This document shows positions 23,851 through 35,626 of a stretch of 64,000 nucleotides of DNA, one piece after another. The translations under genes and the position numbers were made by a program. The notes beneath the pieces were generated by a model. It was not told the origin of the DNA. It ran no database searches and saw only the letters and a list, made by a program, of their open reading frames with translations. The stretch lies in contig CM055080.1 of NCBI GenBank assembly GCA_029204045.2, forward strand, positions 6,818,054-6,882,053, in the 5' to 3' direction. Source of the DNA: Tillandsia leiboldiana. Its lineage: Eukaryota > Streptophyta > Magnoliopsida > Poales > Bromeliaceae. Every line of letters begins with the position of its first letter. Position 1 is the first letter of the stretch.

Positions 23851-24262
23851 TATCACGCCGCGGGTCCACCGCGAGAGTCTTCGGAGCACACAACAGACCC
23901 GACACGTGTACGAAGACGCGCATCCTATACACGCGAAGCATCCATAACTAATATACAAGAGAACTAATAGTCTACAACTAAATATGTATCAGAATATAAG
24001 TACAAACTAAATTATCAATTATCACTGTACAAAATATATACAAAATCCAACTCCCCAAAATATAAATACAGATAAAAGATTCTAACCTCGCTGGTTCCAA
24101 AGTACAATACAATCTAACAAAAACTACAACCTGGTGGTATATCTCTACAAAAATCAACACTCGGTAGAGATGCTATTTACAGTGCAAACCACTTATCTCG
24201 ATCCGGAACTAATTTAGAAGGCCCAAAAAAGTAGACCACAAGAGAGTGTGAGAACTACAAAA

Positions 24263-27200
24263 TGTTAAAAAATTTGAATTGGAGTATTTCGTGAAGTGGT
24301 TAAGTCTTGAAGATTGAAGATGAAGATGTTTGGATCATATACCTCAATCTCAAGAAAGAAGAATTCAAAAGGATCAGGTACGTTTAACTAAATAAGTTTG
24401 GTGATCCGAATACTTCTTATAATATAGAAACACTTGGATGAATTTTTAATTGCATAAAAATTAAAAAACTGGACTATTATATGTTCAGGATCCGGATCAG
24501 GATACTTATGTGAGGACCCGAATCCCCACTTAAGGTTTATTGATGGATTAGTGGTTTCTGGGAGTGTTTGTGCGCGTGTCGGGCCCGGGAATGGATTCCT
24601 AGTGTACATGGGAGCAAGATTGCTTACCAGGAGGCCCATATTGGGTGATTGAGGTTTCTGCGCGCGTATTGGAACCAAGAAATTGACCCGGTGCGAAAAA
24701 TGGATCAAGTTCACTTTTCCGGGAATTTTCGAGAAATTTTAGAAGTGGAATTTGACAGAACGAACAGCGGATTTGGATTCAGCGCGCGAAAACGATCGAA
24801 ATAGACTACTTGTATTTTTCGGAGTCCGGATGCGAAAACACGCATTTCGAGGTTTTGGTGTACTGTTCCGGCAGCCGGAGAGGCGCCGGCGGTGGCGGCT
24901 GGCGGCGGAGCGCGGCGGCTTGCAGCGGCGGAGGCGCGCGGTCCACCGCGGAGGCGTGCACCCGGGCGCTGGCCACGTGGCGGCTCCCGGTTGGCGGGCG
25001 CAGTGGGCGCGGTCCACGGGAATGGCGCGGGTGCACGGTGGACCGGGGGTGGACACGTGGCAGCACGTGGTTGGTGAGGTGTTGTGCGTGCGGTCCACGG
25101 GGAGGGGAGTGGTTGCCTCGGGCTGCGTGTCCGACAGGCGCGCGTGGGCACGCGTGGGCGCGACGTGGGCGTGCTGACCCGCGGCTCCCGCGCGTGGGCG
25201 CCACGTGTAGGCACCAGCGTCGGCCACGCGGCGCAGCGCCATTGGCCCAAATGGTTGTTCGCTGTTTGGGTTGACGCGTGGCGGGCCGTGGAGTTTTCGG
25301 GCGTGAACAGTAACGGGCCGGGCCTGTTACTGTAGCAGCCCGAATGTCCCGGGCGCTCGAATTTGGGCCAAAAGTCCGAATTCCGGATTTTTCGGGCTGG
25401 GCCTATAAATAGGCACTTTGCTTGGGCCTTTTGCCCCTTTTCCCGAGCTCCCCCGCCCTTGGACCCCTCGGCAAAGTTGGAGATCTTCGTGTTGCGCATC
25501 TTCTGGCGGAGGCCCGGAATTTTTGGAAGTCGCGACGTCGACGATTTCGGCATCATAGCGTGGAGTGACGATCTTTCATCGGAGGCCTGTTATCGCCGCA
25601 TTTCGGTCTGAGAGGTCCACAGAGGTACTCCGACAGTATTTTTGGACGATTTCTATGGTGTTGGATTCACGAGAGGTACGTCTTCGACTTTCTTGTTGAT
25701 CATCTTGCTGGATTCTGATTTCGTGGCAGGTTTTTCAAGACATCTCTAAGGCACTGTTTGCTGGTGGAGTTTTCGGACAGCAGCCCCTTGCCGGAATTTT
25801 ATCTCCACACTCGAGCGTCGGATCTAGACAAGCCTGTACACTTTTTACATCTACTCGTCGCGAGGATTGTCATCGTATTTTTCCGGGATTTTTCTGAGGC
25901 TTGTCCGAAGGTATACTGTTTCCCCTTTTACTGTGCAGAGTTTTACAGTTGTATGGTTGTGAGTTTTGCGCGCCTGTACTGTGGAATTTGTAACTCGGCC
26001 TACGGGGCTCGGAATTGGACGTGCAGATACCCGTTTCGAAGGTCTCGACGCGACGATCGCCGTAGTATTTCTATTGGAATTTTTGGAGCATTGTTTGTAG
26101 GTGAAAATATTGCATCTTTGGGACTAAAATCTCAGCTTGGATAGCACACTTAGGATTTTTTGTAATTGTATTTTTGGGCCATATTTTTGTATCCAGGAGG
26201 TATTTTGGGAGGTTTTGGGCCCGACGGATTTGTGAAAATCTGTGGATTGTCCCGGTACAGTTTCAGCTTTTTGGACATTGGACAGTTGTGCACTTTCAGG
26301 TGGGTGGCCCTGTCTCCAAGATTGATGGAATGTGCATTAAATCTGCTATAGTAGGACCATGCATGATAGTGATATTCTGGTGTAGCGTGCTAGAATGTGA
26401 TAGCTGATAGTTCTAGAGTTATATGATGATCATGCGATCTCTTGTTCCTACTATCTGTAAAATTATTGTTATATTGGAACTTGACCTAGCACCCCCGTCA
26501 TATGCAGCATGTTCAGCCAGACTGTAGAAAACTCCAACTTGGGCTAGGTTTATTCTACTTTAGACATCCACACTTCTTTTCTTCCTGGACATAGTGCTTT
26601 ACTCGCCCGGGTAGTGGGCCGAGTGGTCGGGTTTCTTTTAGTGTGGGATGCATTTTACACTTGTGCTTGGGAGCAGAGTGGAGTCTGGTACATGTAGTTG
26701 ATCGTTCATCTGTGGTGGGAGCCGTTTGGGTAAACGGCGGTCCCGAGATGTTTTATTTGTCGCCACTGTGTTAGTGGCAATTGTTTACCAGTGTCAGCCG
26801 GACCTAGGACCCAGACTGTTTTTAGACCCACATGATTTCTGTAAACTAATGTTTTCTTCCAACTCTCGAGGGGTCGCCGAAGCCTGTTCTTATTTGATTT
26901 GAGTGATGGCAATAGCCCTTCGGGGTTTGGAAAGTAAAACTTATTTAAACAAATTTTCTTAAAAGAACTAAAATATATTAAATTGGGTTTCTCATATTAA
27001 AATAAATTTCAGTAATAACTGTCATCTTTTTATTACAACTTCCTCACCCGAGAGAGTTTGGGTGATCTGGGTTCTAGGGGCCGTTCCTTTTCAGGACGAA
27101 AACCACGGGGGCCGAGCCTGAAACCTGTTCTTGTTTGATAGGGTTGTAGGTGTTGGTCTTTCGGGACTTTCGGGCCCTGGTTGGTGTCTTCCGCTTGTTG

Positions 27201-29374
27201 TTCTGAGGTTGTCGTGTTCCCGAACTGTAAGGGGATCGGGAACTTCGATAGGCGGAGCCTGGAGTCTGTTCTTGTTTGATAGGGTTCTAGGCACCGACCT
27301 ATCGGGATTTTCGAACCCTTATGGTGTCGGTCCTTCCGGAGTTTGGTGTTCTGTGGTGGGAGCCGTCGGGTAGACGGTAGTCCCGGCTGTGAGTATTTTT
27401 TTAGCCAGTGAGTTAGAGATGTGATATCAGTTATTGTCGATCTTGTTGATCGTGGTTTTGGACTATAGCCTGCATGAGCCATATTGAGCTCGACAGAGAT
27501 GCACGGATACTTTACTCGGTGGGGTCGCGCCCCTCGAGTGCCAGTCCGGAGTTGGGCCTGTTACTTGCTATCGCGACTTGTCGACACCGTCCCTCTGGCT
27601 GAGCCAGTTTTGGCAGTCACGGACACCCTACGGTAGACCCGTCCTGTTGAGGATGTGCGGCAGTAGGTGGGTGCAGGTTTGACTGGACCCTATGTGGCAG
27701 TCAGTATAGATTGGGTGACTATACTTGAGAGTTAGTAGATGCATCATGTTTTCCATCTGTTCCACTTTTGAGCATCTAGATAGAGGCATAGTAGCTGTAG
27801 AGTTTATTTTTCCAGCTCTTCCCTTTCAGTACTGCATTTGTTACTTTTTGTCTCTAATAGACTTAGTGGGCAGACCGTTGGGCTTGTTGACGGCACCCAC
27901 TGAGGACTACTGTGGGATGTAGTTCTCACACCCGTCGTGGTGTCTTTTTCCCCAGGAACTTCTACTCCTATTCCTGCTGTTCCAGTTGCTGCTTCTTCTG
28001 ACCGAGGTAAGGGAGTCGCGAGCTAGATCCCTACCAGTCGTCGTCCAAAGAGTAGATGTACCCCTTTTTATATTTTGAGAGTTACTTGTTGAGGGACCTT
28101 GTAGTGAGGTATAGAGTTGTACTTTTCTTTCAGAGTTGAAAGATTCATGTACTTTTGGTGAGGACTTGGATTGTATTATTTCTATTTCTAGCAGTTTACT
28201 TTCAGCTCTGATATCTGTTTAGTATAGCATCTTTCTTTTGCAGGTTTGACGCTTCGTCTATACGGGGTTCACCGTATGGGCGGCGGATCTGTTAGCGAGC
28301 CCGGGTCGCAGTTTCGACCCCGGGGCATAACAACTTCAGTCCGGACCCCGAATGTAGGTAAGTTCATGCGGAAATCCAGTCCGGACCTTCCCTGGTTCAG
28401 TCCGGACCCCGAACGTGGATTCTGCAGAAATCGCATGAACAGTCCGGACCGTGTATCTTTCAGTCCGGACCCCGAACACGATTTTTCAGGAATTCTCTGA
28501 AAAATAACGACAGTCCGGAACAAGCCAAATCCAGTCCGGACCGTCGTGCGGGAAAAACTCTGTTAAATCAGTTTTTGATTCTTATCCTCTTCCAATGGTT
28601 TCTAACCTATAAATAAACCCTAATTTCATCTTTTAGGGTAATCCAAAAAGGTCAATCCAAAATACGGCCGAAAATTAGAAAAAACCATATATAGAGAAGA
28701 AAGGAAATAACTAGATCTATTCTATGTTTCTTCATCTATATTGATTAATTTGCTTCTAGGATTTCAAACTCAGATTTTGAGTAGAATCAAATTAATGAAT
28801 ACTTTGATGGTATTTCCGATCTATCTTTGATCTAAGTATTCGGCGAATTTTCACCACCAACAAAACAACGATTTTTCTAAAAATCGGCGCGTGGATTCGC
28901 GTGGCTTTGTGGACTCAAGGTGCTACCGTTTCGTGGATTCGAGACGAGGTGCGTTCATAGATTTGAGACGTACTACTTGGTGGAGACCATGGATTCGATT
29001 AGACGTCGTGGACTCGACGTTGGACGCTGTGGATTCGGCGTTGGACGCAAATCGTGGATTCGATGCGCGTTGCGGAGCGAGCGGAGCGAGCGGAGAAGAT
29101 CAACTAGGAGCGTATGGAAAAAGGTTGAGTCGTGTGTGAGTATGTTATATCACCTTTGTACGTGTTTAATCTTAGTGGATTTCACCGTGTGATCGCTCCC
29201 GTGGTTTTTTACTCCTGGTTTGAAGTTTTTCACGTAAAATCTCTGCGTGTTATTTACTTTTTCGCATTAGGTTATTTTTACGCAAAGATTTTGGTGTGTT
29301 TATTGTTTACACCTATTGACCCCCATCTAGGTATTTTTTTTTCCTGTTCAGATCCATATTTAACATAACCCACA
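24263..29374 (+). mobile_element. Copia-type solo LTR (copy B), about 1.28 kb, interrupted
   Basis: Begins TGTTAAAAAATTTG and ends TAACATAACCCACA, flanked by CAAAA (24258-24262 and 29375-29379). It is homologous to the minus-strand LTR at 1-540. The 3' part has a TATA region (cctataaataaa, near 28607), a copia-like R/U5 end (tttttcacgtaaaatctctg, 29226-29245) and a cluster of seven AGTCCGGAC-type palindromes (28338-28545). A gypsy solo LTR at 24509-28332 splits it. Confidence 0.75.
24509..28332 (+). mobile_element. Tekay-like gypsy solo LTR, 3.8 kb
   Basis: Begins TGTGAGGACCCG and ends GGGGCATAACA; flanks ACTTA / ACTTC (one mismatch). It is related to the LTRs at 31404 and 39028 by 'agcgcgcgaaaacgatcg', a TATA box (gcctataaatagg, 25402-25414), and 'ggcggatctgtt(a/g)gcgagc' near the end. 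A GC-rich segment at 24880-25330 gives long spurious ORFs on both strands, including one of 281 codons. An AG/GT-bounded 51-nt segment is at 27956-28006. Confidence 0.75.
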
Positions 29375-29790
29375 CAAAACAGTAGTTCTCAGTGGATACG
29401 ATTGGCGAAAATCACGACCTACCCACTAGGTCTATCAGAGGCAAGATAGAGAAAAAGGCAACAAGAAGCGAATAACAAAACATAATAAAGAAAACTCACA
29501 CAACACCATGCTATCATGCCTCTACATCAAAACCCACAACGTCATTAACCCTGTCTTGCAATCATCAGAAAACTCTAAATGAAAAGCAAGGTCTCACTCA
29601 CACAGACTCAAGCACCAAGCACATTACCAACTGGCTCTACAGAACACTGAACCCAATTGTGAACTAACCAACTCAACAGTCCGGTCAAGCCTACGCCGCC
29701 TATTGCCTATACTACACGGCCGCTGGTACGCTCGACAACAGATAGGCATTTGTCATCTCTCCCTACTATCTGGACTAACTGTGGTGCCCC

Positions 29791-29844
29791 ACTTCCCAGG
29801 GGGTCACCCATCCTAGAACTACTCTAGCTCCAGCACGCTTAACT
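29791..29844 (-). ncRNA. 5S rRNA-derived segment of a Cassandra LTR
   Basis: On the minus strand it keeps the 5S box-C region (ggatgggtgaccccctggga) and a box-A-like aagcgtgctgg. It corresponds to the middle and 3' part of plant 5S rRNA only; the 5' third is absent. It is an element part, not an rRNA gene. The same segment recurs in the other Cassandra LTRs near 17015, 45298, 45700, 45882 and 46280. Confidence 0.75.
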
Positions 29845-30242
29845 CTCTTAACCTCTTGGGCCTTACTACCATCCAAAATGCTATAGCCGGGTTAAGAGAT
29901 TAGTCCTATTATATCATTTATATATAGGACTAATCCAAATTCCGGGGGTGTCACATTCTTCCCCCCTTTAAGCCCTGACGTTCTCGTCAGCCTCAAAGAC
30001 ACTCACAAGTACCAGGCGATGTGAGACTCATCTCGCTAGCCTTAGCCGACCTTGTGGGGAGCTGCACTCCACCCACAACGGTCAATTAGCCGGGGAGACT
30101 CGCTCAGCTCCCCCACCCACAACGGTCATTAGCCGGGAAGACTCACTCTACCCGCTAAATAACCCAGACTCAACCGAGACTCATCTTACATTTCCGGCTG
30201 GTGAATGGCCCTAATACCAACTGTGACGCCCCACTTCCCAGG

Positions 30243-30617
30243 TAGGGGTGTCAACGAGCCGAACACGAGCGAGCTGGGATCGGCTCGTGTTCGGCTCGTT
30301 TAATAAACGAGCCGAACACGAGCTGGCTCGTTTAAATATCGAGCTGAAAAATTCGGCTCATGTTCGGCTCGTTTATTAACGAGCCGAACACGAGCTAGCT
30401 CGCGAACAACAAGTTTGATTTTCATTCCTACTATTAGGTTTTAACTCGGCTTGTGTTCGGCTCGTTTATTAACGAGCCGAACACGAGCTGACTCGCGAAC
30501 AACAAGTTTGATTTTCATTCCTACTATTAGGTATAAAGTTAAAAGAAAATTAAAAAAATAAAATTTTAATCTAATAATTAAAATTTACAAAAAATTGACG
30601 ACTTAAAATCTAAATAG

Positions 30618-30655
<38 letters not shown>

Positions 30656-30836
30656 GAGCTGTTATCGAGCCGAACACGAACGAGCTAGCCCCAGCTCGTG
30701 TTCGGCTCGTTTATTAAACGAGCTGAAAAATTCGGCTCGTGTTCGGCTCGTTTACTAAACGAGCGATTCGATCTCGAGCTCATTTCGAGCCGAACACGAG
30801 CTAGCTCGCGAACAGCGAGCTGAATTGCCACCCCTA
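30243..30836. mobile_element. hAT-type MITE with internal palindromes
   Basis: 594 bp, terminal inverted repeats TAGGGGTGTCAA / TTGCCACCCCTA, and a perfect 8-bp target duplication TTCCCAGG (30235-30242 and 30837-30844), diagnostic of hAT. The interior has repeated inverted units built from ggctcgtgttcggctcgttt and its complement, plus a TA microsatellite (about 30621-30652). No transposase. Confidence 0.85.
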
Positions 30837-31403
30837 TTCCCAGGGGGTCACCCATCCTAGAACTACTCTAGCTCCAGCACGCTTAACTCTCTCTTGGGCC
30901 TTACTACCATCCAAAATGTTATAGCCGGGTTAAGAGATTTAGTCCTATTATATTATTTATATATAGGACTAATCCAAATTCCGGGGGTGTCACACTAACA
31001 CAGTTGCTGGTGCTCCCATAAACTAGTAGACACTAACCTACCTCCCCCAAAAATGTCCGGCCTCTATACCGGTAAACTCAAATAAAGCTCGATGTGGCCT
31101 GCAAGCTATGAACAACACGATAATCCATCAGATCACCGACAACACAAAAACAGAAACCCCAGAACACAGCTCAGAAGCTCCCAAGACTGGAAATACCAAT
31201 AGTTTGATCTTAGTGCCCCAGGCATGCACACAAACACACACTAGCCCATAGCCCACGAAACCTCAAGACAAAAAGGGTATCATCTATCAATATGACGTAG
31301 CATAAATATTATCATCTCGGTATAACCCATCTCTAAAACCAATCACACATAACATAAAGTCAGTCGAGTCACCACCCACTAAAACACTAACCCCTGGGTC
31401 AAT

Positions 31404-34400
31404 TGTGATGATCCGGACTCCCGCAGGAACTGTGCAACATTAAACAGTGACTGTAGGGAGCTTATCCGGTGAAGCAGAGCTTGTAGAATCAAAATTGAAC
31501 ATTTATTATTGACTCTGCGCGAAAATCGGAGCAAATGGAATGTTCCGGGAGCTTTCGGCAAAATTTCGGATGAGAATTTGGCAAAATGGACGTCGGATTT
31601 GGAATCAGCGCGCGAAAACGATCGAAATGGTATATTCGCTTTATTTTTTCGGCACTTGGTACTGTTCACCGGAACAGTAACCGCCGGCCGGAATTACTGT
31701 TCCGGCCGCCGGCGGCGAGCGGCGAGCGGCGGCGGGCGGCGGCGCACGGCGGCGGGCAGCGGCGCAGCGGCGGCACAGCGGCAGAGCGCGGAGGCGCGCG
31801 GCCCTGGTGCGCGGTCCATGGGCCTGGCGTGCACCGGGAGCACCGAATACCCCCTTGCCACGTGGCGCTTCCCCATTGGTTCGCCGGCTTCTAGAAGCGC
31901 GTGGGAGGGTGACACGTGGCACACCCGGATTGGCTGACAGGATCCGGAAGACCCGGCGCGGAGACCGGCCTGTGCACCACGTGGACACGTGGCGGCTTCT
32001 GAGTGGCCCTTGCACAGGCTGTTTCCTGTTTTGTGAACGCGTGGTGCGTTTTGGTTGGCCCGTTTCGGTGTTCCCTGTTCGGATCCGATCCTGTGTGGAG
32101 CCCCAGCCCATTATAAATAGCAATCCCCACCCCCCTCTCTTTGCACCTCGGTTTTTGAGCCCTTAGAGAGAGAACCAGAGAAAGTGCCCTCTACGAAATT
32201 TCTTCCTCTCTCTCTCTTCTCTCTCTCCTCCAAATCTCAGAATTTTTGGAGTTACAGTTAGTGAGTTATCTGCGACGCGGCGCACTGCGACGGTTTTCTT
32301 TTTCGGCCCATTTCCCGTCGCAGTTCCGTCGAAAATTCCCTGTGGGCTAACCAGGAGGAATTTTTGGACGATTTTTGCGACAGCGCGTTCCTAAGAGGTA
32401 AGGCTTCGATTTCCGTGTTGATCACTTTGCTCCATTTCGTACTTTTGGCATGTTTCCCGAGGTCTCTTTGACCCCCCTTTTTGCTGTGGAAATTTCTGGG
32501 CAGCGTCAACTTCTCCGATTTTTATCTTGGCGTAGGAGCATCAGATCGAGACGTTTAAAGAGTCGATTTTGATCTACTCTTCGCGAGGAACGCAACCGTA
32601 ATTTTTCTGGATTTTTCTGAGCACTATACAGAGGTGAAAAACTCCTCTCTTTTCGTGCCATTTGAAAAACAGCAAAAGCTGTATTTTTTATGAATACTAT
32701 AGTTACACCCTGTGCAGTGTGTGTTGCTGTAGGGCACCGTTTTCGGCAGACAGCAGTTCTAGGGGACTGTGGACAACCAGGAGATTACCTGAGGTGTAGT
32801 TTGAGCTGCTCGAGGTGGGCGGTTGTTGCTTACCTCATTTTTTTGACAAGCTCACTGGGATTACTGGAACTCCCCTAAAATTTAATTGATGAGAACAATT
32901 GGGACAAACTAATATGACAATTGATGAGAACAATTGGGACAAACTAAATTGATGAGAACTATTGGGACTACTAACAGGACTACTAACAGGACAATTGATG
33001 AGAACCGCTGGGACGAACTCTCCTAAAAATTAATATAACCCACAGATGATATGATGACTTATATTGGGACACTGTGATTGAGACAAAGGCTATAATCTCG
33101 CATGCAAATGACTTTTATTCAGTAAATCAATCTTTTTAAATCTTTGACACTATTTTACAACTTTTAAAATAAAGACAGTTGCATGCATGCCCGGACATCA
33201 GGTAGGGCCACTATTTATTGCTACACTATCATATTAAGACTTGACATGTTTTATTGCTCTCTTTTGCTTTCAGTTGCTTGTCGCTCGAGTACGAGCAGGG
33301 GTTTGGGATAGTATAGCCAAGGTTATGTTAGATTATAAACTTGTGGGGTGTTGCGGTGACCGCGGACTGTAGGCGGTCGGCCGGATGTTTATCCTTGCAT
33401 CAGAATGGGGATGAGTCTGGTCTATTTTTGGCATCAGCAGGGGATCGGGCTTTTCTCTAGTGGATGGTTTTTCCCACTTATTGAGTACTATGGCATCAGA
33501 TCAGGGTTTCTTAGTGGATGGCTTTTCCCACTTTGATCATAGTCATGATCCAGTCCTGCTGTTTACGACACTTATGATACTTATTACTGAGGTACTTTTA
33601 CTCGTGTGGGTCGCTCCCCTCGAGTGCCACTCCGGAGTGTGTTACAGGCAGGCTTGAGTCCTTGAGACTCTCATTCCCTATCGGTGTTATGCATTGGCCA
33701 GCATACCCGATTTGGGCAGGCAAGGCGCAGCAGGCAGTACCAGTTTTACTGGTGACATAAGATTGGGTTTATTCAGGCAGGCATGTTAGATAATGAGGCA
33801 TACATACAGTCATTCCTTTTGGCACTGCATTTAGAGGCATGCTAGTGGTGGTTTCCCCTTTATTCAGCAGTTCTGCTTACAGCCTTACCACTTTTTCCTT
33901 TCTGGCCTCTAGTAGTCCTAGTGGGTGCGTCAGAGTTGAGGTTTTGCCCACTAGGGGAGGCTACTGGTTTATCTGGTAGTTCTCACCCCCATTATTGTTT
34001 TTCTCTTTCTTCTTCTTTATTTTGCAGAGTCGTCTGCGGGAGCTGCTAGGCTATCAGCGGCTGATAAAGGTAAGGGGATCGCTGAGTAGATAGATCTCCT
34101 GGGAGACTGAGAGCTGTAGATAGACGTTGTACCCTTCACTCAGACGGTGATATTCTCCTTTTATTTTGAGTCTGGTTTTCGCCAGCTGGATGTACTATTT
34201 TGGTGAGCTGGGAGATTATTGTACTTATTACAGCTTTATTTGTAGTTCCAGTCTGAGATACTATGTGGTTCTTCCACTTCAGCTCTGTATTATGCTCTTT
34301 TATTGTTTATATTATATCGGAGCAGGTTACCAGCGCTTCGTGTACTCGGGAAATCCCATGTGCACGGCGGATCTGTTGGCGAGCCCGGGTTCCGGGGCGT

Positions 34401-34404
34401 GACA
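31404..34404 (+). repeat. Left LTR of the Tekay-like element
   Basis: TGTGATGATCCGG...GGGGCGTGACA. TATA box ttataaatag at 32111-32120. GC-rich U3 at 31680-31810. A strong donor-like AG|GTAAGG lies at 32397-32402, and an AG/GT-bounded 42-nt segment at 34028-34069. A 35-bp tandem unit (aattgatgagaac...) is present from about 32884. Confidence 0.92.
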
Positions 34405-34412
34405 GATTAAGT

Positions 34413-34424
34413 TGGTATCAGAGC
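34413..34424 (+). promoter_or_regulatory. PBS of the Tekay-like element
   Basis: TGGTATCAGAGC, complementary to the initiator Met-tRNA 3' end, eight bases after the left LTR. Confidence 0.9.
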
Positions 34425-34699
34425 TTAGGGATAGGTCAGTTGGGACTTAGGAAACCCTAGGCTTTTGGTAGACCCTAGGATAATAGGGCGCGAGAGACGT
34501 GACATTTTGCGAAAGTCGTTGATTTATTTGTTTGACTCTTCCAAGTAAGTGAAGAGAGACCGACATACCCCATTTCTGGTGAACAGTTATGTTGGCTGCA
34601 GACAACATAAAGTCACAGAAATAGGGGAATGTCTTTGACTTTCGCTAGATTGGGTCGTGTGGAATTTTATTTTGCTGATTTGTGGCTTTTGGTGACAGT

Positions 34700-35626
34700 A
34701 TGTCACCCCGTCGTTATTTTTCCGTCGGGGATATTTCTACCCCTTCTGAGAAGCCCGAGCAGGCGGTATCTGCTGAGCTGGGAGAACTACGGTCCTTGGT
34801 GACCCATTTGGTGGCAAGAAGCTTTCGACAGGACCAACGCCTGGAGCAGTTGCTGGCGCAGAGAGGTGACTTGGCGGTTGACGAAGGGGCCAGGACTTTC
34901 GAGCAGCGTCCAGACAAGAAACGCCCCGCCCCAGATAATGATGGACAGGCCAGTTCAGGGAGACCACCACGACCCCTGCGGCCCCAGTCTACGGGCCGTG
35001 GGCGTCTTGATCAACGAGGACCTGGTAGATCGCAGAGGCCTCCGCAGCAGCAGTCTCGACAGTCTCGGGCGTCGGTCCGATGCATTTTCTGTAGGGGGCA
35101 GCATTCATCAAATACCTGTGGCTTGAGGGAGGGTCGATGCTTCCGATGTGGGCAGCCAGGCCACATCCGACCTACGTGCCCCTTTCGGGTTTTAGTAGCA
35201 CCTTTTTCAGCATTGGCCCCTACCGCATCCCAGCAGAGGTCACAGAGGCCTCAGCGGCATAGGCAGCAGCAACAGCAGGTAAGGCAGCCTCAGTCTATAG
35301 TTAGGTGCATTTTCTGCGAAGGTCAGCACACTTCAGGTGCTTGTGACTTGAGGTTCGGCCGCTGTTTCAAGTGCGGACAGCCCGGGCACGTGCGAGTTAC
35401 GTGTCCTTCGGGGATAACGGTGGCACCTACTTCGGCATCTGTCCCTACCACTTCCCAGCTACGACCGGGAGCTTCACCGACAGATCTTCAAGGAGATCAA
35501 GTTTCATTCCCCCGCCCTTCTGGAGAGAGACAGCCGTTGTTGAGCAGTCAAGATGGCTTAGCGCAGGCAAGGGATTCTGCTATGGCTGATCGAGTGGAGG
35601 CAGGTATGATTTACTTTCTGGCATAA
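34700..35626 (+). pseudogene. Gag remnant lacking the capsid domain, zinc-knuckle module doubled
   Basis: An open frame of 308 codons from the ATG at 34700, just after a splice-acceptor-like tttggtgacag. The frame extends upstream to a GTG at 34682, but the ATG is the better start. Only an N-terminal heptad-like region (about residues 20-60) and the C-terminal nucleocapsid are present; the large central gag domain normal for chromoviruses is missing. The nucleocapsid has two copies of a two-knuckle unit: CIFCRGQH..C then CFRCGQPGHIRPTC, and again CIFCEGQH..C then CFKCGQPGHVRVTC. The protein could bind nucleic acid but is unlikely to assemble particles. Confidence 0.8.

Larger units (their letters stand above)
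29780..30994 (-). mobile_element. Cassandra TRIM, complete, with a MITE in one LTR
   Basis: LTRs are 29780-29955 and 30222-30994 (the latter interrupted). Interior 29956-30221 has the purine-tract complement (ttcttccccccttta) and a decayed PBS complement (ctaataccaac). Target duplication CTAAC (29775-29779 and 30995-30999) is perfect. LTRs hold a 5S rRNA-derived segment on the minus strand. Cassandra elements are known for carrying 5S sequence with pol III promoter boxes. Confidence 0.88.

Noticed and set aside
24711..25556. Long ORF of 281 codons (minus) and overlapping GC-rich ORFs on both strands
   Set aside because: They lie in the GC-rich promoter part of a gypsy LTR, overlap on all frames and have low-complexity R/A/P composition with no domain.
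29791..29844. Functional 5S rRNA gene
   Set aside because: Only part of 5S is present and it lies in Cassandra LTRs with PBS, purine tract and target duplication.
31509..31937. ORFs of 142-160 codons, exactly repeated at 39133-39747
   Set aside because: They are inside the two LTR copies, GC-rich and open on both strands; the repetition is LTR duplication, not a gene family.
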